A DNA stretch of 60,516 nt from assembly GCA_032718475.1 (NCBI GenBank), contig JAUCBJ010006191.1:1-60516 (forward strand), given 5' to 3'. Origin of the DNA: Nemertoderma westbladi (taxonomy: Eukaryota > Xenacoelomorpha > Nemertodermatida > Nemertodermatidae). The stretch's first letter is position 1. Each line of letters begins with the position of its first letter. The notes beneath the pieces were generated by a model. The model did no database searches, had not been told where the DNA came from, and saw only the letters and a program-made list of their open reading frames with translations. Positions 1 through 10,004 of the stretch are shown piece after piece. A program made the position numbers and the translations under genes.

Positions 1-41
1 CTTACTTATAAAACACAAATTATCTGTTAATACCTACCTAT

Positions 42-290
42 CATCAATCCTCGGTGCGTCTTTGGGTTGCGGTGTAGAATTTAATTGGGGTTTTAATGGA
101 AGTATCTGTCCCCCTTCCTTTGGATGGAAGGATCTGTCCCCCTTCCTTTGGATGGAAGGATCTGTCCCCCTTCCTTTGATTGTTAAATTTCTTAAATACA
201 GATTTTGTAATAGAATCGATCCATTTTAATTTGTATCTCATAACCGAGCCTCGTGCTGCGCGACGGCCCACGAACGTGTTATATTTTGGC
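42..290. repeat. Dispersed repeat family R1, copy 1
   Basis: This stretch resembles 26517-26760. Both copies contain CTGTCCCCCTT followed by CTTTGATTG, then a block ending ATTTTAATTTGTAT, then CCTCGTGCTGCGCGA and CACGAACGTGT. Here the part with CTGTCCCCCTTCC is present three times in tandem with a period of 28 bp (about 97-178), while the second copy has it once. No coding capacity or transposon ends were recognised, so the class of the element is unknown. Confidence 0.6.
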
Positions 291-617
291 TATGAGATAT
301 ATCTCTTCCGTCACCACTAGGCCATAGCAGTCGCACGGTCTAGTGTTGATATTATGCGTTTCTAAAACAGAGGTCCATGTTAGGTCCCTGGACAGCAAAT
401 GTGAACAGCAATTCTCTGGATATCCCTGAAAGAATGTCATTTTCATATTTGTTTACTCGTGTTTAAATTTCCCTGTCTTTCTCTGGGAGACAGATACTTA
501 TTGATTTTTATTGCGTCCAGTTCCCCCCCCCCCCCTATCTGTTAAATCTATGAACACGGCACAGGCCGATTCTCTATTATCAAGTAGGCCTATATCATGT
601 ATCGTTTTGTTTAGGGC
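291..617. other. Intronic or intergenic stretch without recognised feature
   Basis: I see no gene here. There is a poly-C run near 525-534 and one TAGGCCTA palindrome near 585. The stretch lies upstream of the first visible dynein exon and is probably intron of that gene. Confidence 0.4.
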
Positions 618-1341
618 TTAGGATATTATAACAGTTAATAAACGAAAGTAACCGCTCATATATAATTTACTCATCAATTTAACTGATTTAAGGCAGGATA
701 TAAATTGGTCTGTAATTTCCCTGACAGTTGGCTCACCCTTTTTTAATACAGGGGTCACACGCGCGTGCATTAGCTGATTAGGGAAAAAGTACAAGTATTG
801 CAAAATAAGTTTGATAAATATTCTAGGTGATTCGATAACTCAATAACTGCCAATCTTACCAATTTCCAAGGGAATCTGTCGTTAGTGGAACCGGACTCAC
901 TCAAGTGTAAAATATGATATTGTATGTCCACCGCGCGCAGTGGTATTGCGAGGAACGACTGGGAACATATGACAATGGATTACGTCGGGATGCAGGCATT
1001 TTTGAATCTAATTATTTTCCAATGTTCGCAAAGAAAGTACTGAATGAATTAGCTTTACCTTTAGTCTCTGTAATCTCAGATCGTAATTCATTATTTTCCA
1101 CTAATAGTTTTTTAGGGCAATTCATTTTGGAACGACCGGTCAAAACAGAATTTATCACACGCCATGTTCGTTTCATGTTCCCCCCACAATCCTTAAATTG
1201 GATTTCGTAGTGACGCTTTTCTGCCACGCGCAGTATATTAGTAAGCTTGTTGCGATACCGTTTATATAAATTATTTATTGTGGTAGGGTTTTTTATACAT
1301 TTTATAAATAATTTTTTTTTTTTAATTGATATAGATTTCAA
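618..1341 (-). mobile_element. Decayed LINE fragment (linker and start of reverse transcriptase)
   Basis: Read on the - strand, 1341-1012 encodes a basic linker typical of non-LTR retrotransposon ORF2 between endonuclease and reverse transcriptase: a YRNKLTNILR motif, then a stretch around MKRTWRVINSVL, then FSTFFANIGK. After a frame change, 803-618 encodes FPNQLMHARVTPVLKKGE, which matches the first reverse-transcriptase block of LINEs. The frame is broken, and both the endonuclease and the catalytic core are missing. It is a dead relic. Its clade cannot be fixed from this piece, but it resembles the CR1/Jockey group. Confidence 0.75.
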
Positions 1342-2100
1342 AATACCTTTACTAATCCTTATGGCGGGGGTAACATTTTTATATTTGACTTTTCTAAGAG
1401 GTAGGGGCCTAAATGATGGTTACAGATTTGGGTAAAAATTACTGTAGAAGGTATTTGTAATTAGCTGAGCTCTTATTATTCCGGTAAGTCCAAATTTCAG
1501 ATACTAAATCTTGTCCGTTAATAAACACCGTTCATTCCCACTTAACAAGGCAGAACCCTTTAACCTAATTTTTCTGTAAAACCTTAGCCTTTGCTTTTAA
1601 AATTCAATTTGTGTTGTGCGCTTGTCCGAAACCTTATTTTCACTGAATAACTAATCCATTACGTTACACATGATTACGGAGACAAAGCCACCATTAGCCA
1701 GGGTCAAGATACTTCTATCCCTGAGTTGTTGAGGCCCGGCCCGACTTAGATAGACAAGATGGTGAATTAGGGTTTGACGTGCTACGTGTTGCGAATTCCA
1801 ATGAAAAACCATCACCGTGATTTGGGCGAAGGTGATATTTTGTTCATCACTAGTGCATTAGTTGCATTTTAGTTGACCCCCCCCCCCCCCCCCCCCCTCA
1901 TCCCCCCCACACACTGTTGTTGGTTGTCCTTTTAAAATGTTCCAGTTCGAATATGAGGTAATGGTAATCCGGAGGCTACTGTTACTCGGACCATGACCAT
2001 TTGACCCGAGTCCGAGACCCGAAGGGAATACAGGGGGATTCCTAGAAATGCCGCCATTATTATTCTGAACATTCTAATTAATCCAATGAAATTAATGCGA
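1342..2100. other. Non-coding stretch with a long poly-C tract
   Basis: No gene is recognised. The notable element is a run of about 22 C residues at about 1876-1897, followed by a second C-rich block. Confidence 0.4.
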
Positions 2101-2171
2101 ATACATTTCGACTGTTGTTTTTGTAATTCTACCCCTTCCAGTAACATCGGTGCATCAAGAATCTCAAAGCC

Positions 2172-3360
2172 ATGATAATTACACCATTGAATAAAATGAC
2201 AAAACATATTAAATCTAATTTTTCGTTAACAAAGTATTTGGTTAATTTTCCCACCACGGATTTCACTACGGCTTGTGATTTATTAAATGCATTAGTTAAG
2301 CCAATTTTGACATATGGTTGCGAAGTTTGGGGTTTTTGTTCATCAGTTGATACAGAACGTGTCTTATTAAAATTCTTAAAGAACCGCCTTGGAGTGAAGG
2401 TAACAACCCCAAACTTCATGGTTTACGGTGAATCTGGCATTTTTCTGCTAGAAATTGAAAGATACTGTAGGATTATAAAGTATTGGTTAAAGTTACTAAG
2501 GTGCAATGACACTAGATTAGTTAAACAGGCCTTTATTTTGCAATTGAATGAACTAAATACTGGTAGAACAGGGGATGGTAGAAATTGGGCTATCTCGGTG
2601 CGTAATTTGGGATTTACTTGGGCGTGGGAAAGACCCGGGGACATATTAAATGAGAGGAAATTCATTCTAAATGTTCGTGAACGACTATGTGCACAGTTCG
2701 TACAGGGTTGGTGGGGTGCCATCGAGCGGTTGCCGAAGGGTATGCTCTATAGCAAGAGGGATTTCAGTTTGGAGAATAACCTATCTATGTTGAGAGGTCA
2801 CGCAGGTCTTAGTAGGTTGATTTCCAGGTTCAGGTGTTCGCCACATGCACTTCTGATCGAGAGCGGCCGGAGGTATAAAATACACAGAGAATCGAGAATC
2901 TGTCCGGTTTGTAATAAAAATGATATAGAAGATGAATATCATTTTTTGTTGGTGTGTGATGGTTATCGAGATCTGCGCATGAAGCACTTCTCTGGGAGCT
3001 ACAATGTGAATCCTACTATATTGAAATACCATGAGCTAATGGGGGCAACAACCAGGGAAAAACTACTAAAGTTAGGTCGTTACCTTAACGAGGCTTTTCG
3101 CGTTAGGGAGAACATTATGCAATGTCGTTCCATATACTGTAATATTCATATAAATTATTTTTGTGGGAATTATACAGTATGTGCTTTCGTCAGTTTATTT
3201 TTTTAAACCTAAAATTTATTTTATATTAGTGGATTTTCGTGTTTTTGTGTTTTATTATTTCCTTATAGTTATTTTGGCAATTAATTGTTCGGTCACTAAT
3301 AGCCTTAATTGGTTGATGTGCCTATTATACAATCGTTTGACGTAATTAAAAAAAAAATAA
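2172..3360 (+). mobile_element. 3' end of a LINE: C-terminal ORF2 part and A-rich tail
   Basis: An uninterrupted frame from 2172 to 3206 gives 344 residues that correspond to the end of a non-LTR retrotransposon ORF2, after the reverse-transcriptase core. The N-terminal part has the thumb-like segment with LVKPILTYGCEVWG (about residues 41-54). Near the C-terminus is a zinc-knuckle-like motif with C244, C247, H257 and C262 in the context CPVCNKNDIEDEYHFLLVC, a hallmark of the C-terminal region in several LINE clades. A 3' untranslated part runs to an A-rich tail at about 3346-3362. The catalytic YADD part is missing, so this is a 5'-truncated copy. The open frame suggests it is fairly young. 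Confidence 0.8.
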
Positions 3361-3670
3361 AAGTATAACAGCAACTCGAAATATTAAAAGGGATGATTTT
3401 CTGACTTATCATGTACCTTAGGTATTGAAAGGTCAAAATATTTAGTTAGATATTCAGTTTGTTCTTCCTTACCTTTGTTTATATATGTGATACCGGTAGT
3501 AATAATCTGGGGTCGTATCCACCCGATTAGAAATTAATTTGATGATGAATTAGTACGAGGTCGAACTAAAGTTAACACAGACTAATTATTATTGTATGCA
3601 CCAATGTAGCACATTCTAATCGGATAGTAGTTGTTCTAACACAGATTACAGTAGACTGGGGTAACCAAAT
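3361..3670. other. Non-coding stretch, no recognised feature
   Basis: A+T-rich sequence between a LINE tail and the first minisatellite. I see no exon or RNA gene here. Confidence 0.4.
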
Positions 3671-3675
3671 GCGGT

Positions 3676-3782
3676 CGGCACCGGTGCGGTGGGCACCGGT
3701 GCGGTGGGCACCGGTGGGCACCGGTGGGCACCGGTGGGCACCGGTGGGCACCGGTGGGCACCGGTGGGCACCGGTGGGCACC
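3676..3782. repeat. 10-bp minisatellite (GGTGGGCACC)n
   Basis: About ten units of GGTGGGCACC, with the first two units carrying a GGTGCGGTGGGCACC variant. The unit is G/C-rich and partly self-complementary (GGTG/CACC), so the array could fold. It sits about 75 bp before the much longer 28-bp array. Confidence 0.9.
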
Positions 3783-3849
3783 TCTGGTTGTTACAGTAAT
3801 AAGTAAAGTGGAACTGTAATGATAGTTCATTTAAGGTGTGGATGTCAAC

Positions 3850-5193
3850 ATCCGCACCTCACGGGAGGCAACCCGAAGGCTCCTCTCTACTGGAGGCAAC
3901 CAGAAGGCTCCTCTCTACTGGAGGCAACCAGAAGGCTCCTCTCTACCAGAGGCAACCCGAAAGCTCCTCTCTACCGGAGGCAACCCGAAGGCTCCTCTCT
4001 ACCAGAGGCAACCCGAAGTCTCCTCTTTACCAGAGGCAACCCGAAGACTCCTCTATATCGGAGGCAACCCGAAGGCTCCTCTCTACCAGAGGCAACCCGA
4101 AGTCTCCTCTTTACCAGAGGCAACCCGAAGGCTCCTCTATATTAGAGGCAACCCGAAGGCTCCTCTCTACCCAAGGCAACCCGAAGTCTCCTCTCTACCG
4201 GAGGCAGCCCGAAGGCTCCTCTCTACCAGAGGCAGCCCGAAGGCTCCTCTCTACCAGAGGCAGCCCGAAGGCTCCTCTCTACCGGAGGCAGCCCGAAGGC
4301 TCCTCTCTACCGTAGGAAACCCGAAGGTTCCCCTCTACCGGAAGCAATCCGAAGGCTCCTCTCTACTGGAGGCAACCCGAAGGCTCCTCTCTACCAGAGG
4401 CAACCCGAAGGCTCCTCTCTACCGGAGGCAGCCCGAAGGCTCCTCTCTACCAGAGGCAGCCCGAAGGCTCATCTCTACCAGAGGCAACCCGAAGGCTCCT
4501 CTCTACCGGGGGCAACCCGAAGGCTCCTCTCTACCAGAGGCAGCCCGAAGGCTCCTCTCTACCAGAGGCAGCCCGAAGGCTCCTCTCTACCGGAGGCAAC
4601 CCGAAGGCTCCCCTCTACCGGAAGCAATCCGAAGGCTCCTCTCTACTGGAGGCAACCCGAAGGCTCCTCTCTCGCGGAGGCAACCCAAAGGCTCCTCTCT
4701 ACCAGGGGCAACCCGAAGGCTCCTCTCCACCATAGGCAACCCGAAGGCTCCTCTCTATGGGAGGCAACCCGAAGGCTCCTCTCTCACGGAGGCAACCCGA
4801 AGGCTCCTCTCTACCAGAGGCAACCCGCCCGAAGGCTCCTCTCTACCAGAGGCAACCCGAAGGCTCCTATCTACCGGAGGCAACCCGAATGTTCCCCTCT
4901 ACCGGAGGCAACCCGAAGGCTCATCTCTACCAGAGGCAACCCGAAGTTTCCTCTCTACCAGAGGCAACCCGAAGGCTCCTCTCTACCGGAGGCATCCCGA
5001 AGGCTCCTCTCTACTGGAGGCAACCCGAAGTCTCCTCTCTACCAGAGGCAACCCGAAGGCTCCTCTCTACCGGAGGCATCCCGAAGGCTCCTCTCTACGG
5101 GAGGCAACCCGAAGGCTCCTCTCTACCGGAGGCAACCCGAAGGCTCCTCTCTACCGGAGGCAACCCGAAGGCTCCTCTCTACCGAAGGCAACC
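3850..5193. repeat. 28-bp minisatellite, about 48 units
   Basis: Tandem array with a 28-bp period. The core is GGCAACCCGAAGGCTCCTC followed by TCTACCAGA. Variants include GGCAGCCCG, TCTACCGGA and TCTACTGGA. A period of 28 is not a multiple of three, so three frames cycle through the unit and give an 84-bp (28-residue) protein period. This explains a spurious open frame of 474 codons. A partial duplication of CCCG is seen near 4826. The array ends about 200 bp before a dynein exon, so it lies in the intron upstream of it. Confidence 0.93.
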
Positions 5194-5389
5194 AATGATC
5201 TAGCTCCATGTTCCACTGTAGTGTATTATACATTGGTTTTCTTTCAAAACATTAAGAAGTAAATTTCGAAAATATAAATACTATTCACTTTCTCTGGTGT
5301 TATCTTTTGTTGCTTGTTGGTGTTGGTTTTCTTTTAATATTTTGCAGTTTTTTTTTTTAACTAACTAATGTTTTTTTTATAATTGACAG

Positions 5390-5518
5390 GCGCGTTAGAA
5401 ACAATCTACACATAGTGTTATGTATGAGTCCTGTTGGAAGCGCATTTCGAACACGTTGTCGTATGTTCCCCTCGTTGGTCAACTGTTGCACGATCGATTG
5501 GTTTATAGAGTGGCCGGA
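5390..5518 (+). CDS. Axonemal dynein heavy chain, exon in AAA4 (first visible exon)
   Basis: This exon is flanked by a consensus acceptor (T-rich tract, then TTGACAG) and donor (GGA|GTAAGTAT). It encodes [20 protein letters not shown] and then the [15 protein letters not shown] block ending in EWP, a strongly conserved AAA4 segment of dynein heavy chains. It begins with the third base of a codon and ends with two bases (GA). These join to the first G of 42456 to make Glu, giving [14 protein letters not shown]. The next exon is 36.9 kb away. Axonemal dynein heavy chains are ATP-driven motors that move along doublet microtubules in cilia. The run of motifs is most like single-headed inner-arm heavy chains (DNAH6 or the DNAH3/7/12 group, from memory). 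The exact orthologue is uncertain. Confidence 0.95.
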
Positions 5519-8178
5519 GTAAGTATATTGTCTAAAATCACTATAGCTGGTATAAATTAATTACAATAGTTATTTTATCAACAACATCTATTGTTTTGAA
5601 ATAGGAACTAAATTACCACAACATTACCATACAATATTTTACTGAACAGCTGAAGATTATAATATTCTGATCAACTAATTCCGCTGGTGTAAAAAGTACA
5701 TGTAGACTGTTTCCATTGGTTATTTTTTACCCCGAAAAGGTTTTTATTACGTTGACAAAAGGAAACAGTTGAAAATTTCTTCCGAAATATTTATTTTGTA
5801 AATGGTGTTTTTTTTTCGAGAACAAATTTGTGGACTTCACCATGGAAACACTATTGAGATTGGTAGACAGTTAATAATGGGTATATTGAGTCTAACGCGA
5901 GGACTCCTACGTTTATGAACTCAGCGGCATCGCATCGCGTCGTTGGGACACTCATGGTATTCCTGTCACACCTGATATATGTTGTTTGTATGGGAGGGAT
6001 ATGGCATTGTACCTATCCCTTGTCTGCACTCATGCCAGGGAGCATTTTGTTTTCAAGAGTTAATTGTCTGTCATAACAGGGTTGAGGAACACATTATACC
6101 TCCTGCCTTATAAATATTTATTGAACGTGGTAATCATTGACATACAAAATAAATGATTATGCTGGATGCATTCATTGTTTAAATTATTAATATTTGCATT
6201 AAAACGCCACTCAATGTTCAAAAAAGTTTTTGACATAATAGCACGTTATTCAGAGCACACAGGTCGTGTTTGAGTATGCCTACAGACCATCGTCTGTTGT
6301 TTAGTTTAATGATGGAACGCGTACATTTGTGTCAGTGTGAATAAATTATTTGCAACAGAAGCATGAACTATGTAATGTATATCGTTACGGATATATCACT
6401 TCCGGTATAATGTTGGTGGACATACGATTGTACTTCTACCAACACCTTCAGTTAATAATGTATGTAGACCGAATTTTAATACTCATGACGGCGGAAAAAC
6501 AATAATATGATTAAAGATTAAAGACAACCAATACAGTTATTCTTATGGTCACATAATTTTCGTTTAAAGAATGGGTTTCGAGTTGCTCGGCTCGGTAATG
6601 AAGAGGATTCTGTTGGAAGCCGTAGGAATAGGTTCTTCTTAATACTCCCCTTGCCAAAAAATAATTATTCTTCAGTTGTCCCGGAATTACCGTAGGTTAG
6701 GTTTTATGTGGTTTTTCCTGATATTAATTTTATATTATTCTTCTGCCGAGGACTAATAATTAGTCTAGCGAAAGGTCACTTAGCCCTTATCCATGCTTGT
6801 TCAAGTTTTATAATCATTTCGCATTTTAGTCAGCAGTGGCCTTATCGACTTCTGGAAAATTTGAGACATGCTCGCTTCTCCTAATACTAGGGGGGGGGGG
6901 GGGGGGGGGGGCACTCTTTGTCTGCATCTGCGATGCCCAAGGGGGAACTCACTTCACTAGCAGAGTGGCAACTAACTTGATTCAGAAACACAGAACCCCA
7001 ATGCACTAGAGGTTTGGCATCCCGACATTGGAGGTGGCTGGGAGTTAATTCACTCCTCGGCAGCGGCAGATGATGTAGGTAGTGGAGTTGAAGATCTACT
7101 CTAAACTCCATTATGGGGTGGGTAGTCCCGGAATCATCCCTATCTGACAGTCCAGAAATCATCAAATTTTAAATGTTTTGGCACAGGCATGATGAAATCA
7201 ACTGTCTGACAGATTAAAAATCGTCAGTCTGACAGTGTGAAGAAATGAGTACGCAAAAAGTCATTCAACGGACAACAAAAGTCATGCAAAATTTTTCATA
7301 AAAAGTACTTACTGACAAAAAAAGAACAAAAAAAAAACGAAAAAAAAATGATCATTCTTTTCACTGTTTTCCAGCTGTTTTACAGTGTTGTCCCTCTGTA
7401 ATTTTAAGCCCTAAATTATTTTTTTATGATTTATTTAGTGTTTATTTCCAAAATTTAAAACTATCCAATTTAACCAAGCATGTTCTTGGTGTGTTTTATT
7501 GTTTCATTTATTTACTTTTTTTATTGTTTCTCCTCATTCCAATATGTCATACTTTAATATAATAAATAATATTGTTTTATTGCAATATATTTTGTCAAAT
7601 AACAAATTGACGTCGCCCGATGGAAATAAAAACGCAGTATAAAATTGCGCATCTAATAATTTATACTGAACTTTGTGATGTAGATTCCAATTTAGCAAAT
7701 TTTGTCCCTTAGCTAATAATACTTCAGGGAAGAAGGGAGACCTGAGTGTTACATTAGACAACTAGCTCACAGAAACTATGTTGCTCCGGCTAGCATAATG
7801 TCTAGCCAGTCAGTCAATGTTTTTGTCTGAAATATGTTTTTAATATTTGTTAAGCAGGAAAAGTATACTAATGTTTTGGTAGTTACAATTCAAATTTCCG
7901 CTTAGATTTATTGTATATATTGTTCACACAAAGCTGAAATAATTCGGTGCAAAATTAAACAAAACTACAATGCAGTTTTTTGGTAATTTGGGGTATCAAT
8001 ATCATATGCATATTATTTATTGATAACGATAAGATTTATAGAGGAAAATAGTTTTATCAAAAATGATAAAGGTAAGCTCACCAAAAAAGTACATAAAAGC
8101 AAAATGATAAGAAATCATTCGATAACTCGAGACTTTGCGGCGGCGTGACTCGGAATATAAGAGGTACGATGTGTTAAA
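5519..8178. other. Intronic stretch with one dispersed repeat and a poly-G run
   Basis: No gene is recognised. At 6568-6650 is a copy of a repeat that returns at 8180-8262 (shared GGGTTTCGAGTTGCTC, CTGTTGGAAG and GTTCTTCTTAATA). At about 6891-6910 is a run of about 20 G. The rest is A+T-rich. Confidence 0.5.
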
Positions 8179-8179
8179 C

Positions 8180-8262
8180 AATGGGTTTCGAGTTGCTCAG
8201 TATTGGAGAGGCTTCTGTTGGAAGTCGTAGGATAAATAAGTTCTTCTTAATATTCTGCAAGG
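8180..8262. repeat. Dispersed repeat R2, second copy
   Basis: About 83 bp that match 6568-6650 with small differences: GGGTTTCGAGTTGCTC, then a short variable part, TTCTGTTGGAAG, CGTAGGA and GTTCTTCTTAATA. The copies are in the same orientation and 1.6 kb apart. The element type is unknown. Confidence 0.6.
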
Positions 8263-8274
8263 AGCATTGGTGTT

Positions 8275-9140
8275 ATGATGGATGCACGCCTTACTCTTGA
8301 GAAACACATCTGCTTGGTTGTTACTGAATCCTTCTATCATCTTAGAAACTTGGCCAAAGTGAGACGTTTTTTTCTGAGACGAGAACTTGAGACTCTCATT
8401 CACGCTTTTATTAGATTTAAACAACTCCTTATGTTATTATGGTTTGCCCCAGAATCAAAAAGTTGCAATGTGTTCAAAATTCTGCAGCTAGATTGTTGTG
8501 CGGCATAAGGAAGTCGGACCACATGCACATGACACCCATTCTTAAAGATCTCCACTGGCTGCCAATTAAAACCAGAATAGAATTTAAATTGGCCGTCCTA
8601 ACATTTAAATGCTTAAATGGTTTAGCACCTATATATTTAAAAGATAACTTAACTCCATTTACACCGATTCGCGATCTCAGGTCAAATAACTCTAAGCTCC
8701 GGTTGTCCCACGATTTCATCTTGACAATTACGGTAAACTTGCTTTTTCGGTATCCGCCCCATTAGTGTGGAACGCGCCCTACCTGCTACCTCTAGACTTG
8801 CGTCCAACTGAAACACTGGACTTATTCAAGAAACGGTTAAAAACATATTACTTCCAAAATGTGTATAATTAATAACACGGGCAGCTTTTTATTAACTTTT
8901 TTTTTAAATTATCTTTTTAATTAATTTAATCCAGCGAATGATATTATCATAATAACTCTAAATACATCCATTTTATATAACAGTGTGTCAATTTTATATA
9001 TTTTTACCGTATGTATAACTTTCTAATTATATTTCTTATGCCACTTATGTACCCGTTATCATGTATTACTGTAAGGAGTAACGCCAAGAACAATACGTAT
9101 TGGCGCTATAAAATTACTTTTAATAATAATAATAATAGGA
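8275..9140 (+). mobile_element. 3' end of an L2-like LINE, frameshifted
   Basis: Three frame segments together give the C-terminal region of an L2/CR1-type ORF2. The first (from 8275) has LEKHICLVVTESFYHLRNL. The second (from 8439) has KLQCVQNSAARLL, LHWLPIKTRIEFK and LNGLAPIYL. The end, at about 8820-8870, has LFKKRLKTYYFQN before a stop. The tail has the typical L2 ending, TGGCGCTATAAAATT followed by a TAA/AAT repeat to about 9140. At least two frameshifts make it inactive. Confidence 0.85.
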
Positions 9141-10000
9141 ATCAGAGGCAATGACAAGCACTTATCTATTTTTCTGTTCATCGGAGTCTTTATGTCCTGC
9201 TTAAACATGAGAGACATATGGCACTGGCAGCTACCGACATGGAAACAAGGAACTTCCGCAATCCGACCCTTGTCAGCTCCGTAAAACTGTGATTTATCCT
9301 TTGTTTCTGGCCTCGATCCATCAATTACTGACCTTTCTGACTTACCGACTTCTGACCTTACTTACTTTTCTGTGTCAACAGTTAAATGCTAATGATGAAC
9401 CAGCTTTTGCTATTCATTTCTTAATTTCTTGAAATTATTGTATTGCAAATCTCGCGGGTAATATATGTAAACATTATTCTCATTTGCAACATTCTGGTAA
9501 AGCAACTCTCGATCAAAGGCTGCGTGCAAAACTGCAGGACGTGGCATTGAACGTTTATTCTCTTCAATGATGAGTCCTTGATCCCGTATGAACCACGACT
9601 ACAGTACAATAGGTTGCCACATCATACCATACTGGCAACGATTCAATTTTTAATTAATTTCTAAAGTACATTGAATACAACAAGAGAGCCTATTCCACGG
9701 TTAACTTTAATTTGCTTGAAGGTGTATGCATAGTTAATTAAAATAGAATGAATACGTGCTCTTTGGAAAATGAAGTAAAATAAGGATCACAGGCACTGAT
9801 ATCATGCCTCATCGCGTTTATTCATATGATGTTGGCTACAGTAGTGTGACGACGATCTATAACATACATATTACATACTTACATGCATGATGTTATATGA
9901 TATACATGATGTCCTGGAATATAGTGTCTTAACCCAGTGACTTTGGATAGCCGCCGAATTTTCTATATATTTTAGGACAGGGTGTATATGTATATGTGGA
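9141..10000. other. Intronic stretch, no recognised feature
   Basis: I see no gene, RNA gene or clear repeat between the L2-like tail and the next LINE. Confidence 0.4.
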
Positions 10001-10004
10001 AAAT

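Noticed and set aside
3676-5193. CRISPR-like array
   Set aside because: Tandem units follow each other without unique spacers, and the DNA is from an animal nuclear genome.
3838-5262. 474-codon frame in the 28-bp array
   Set aside because: The 28-residue period results from three turns of the 28-bp unit, and two other frames are equally open. No coding signature.
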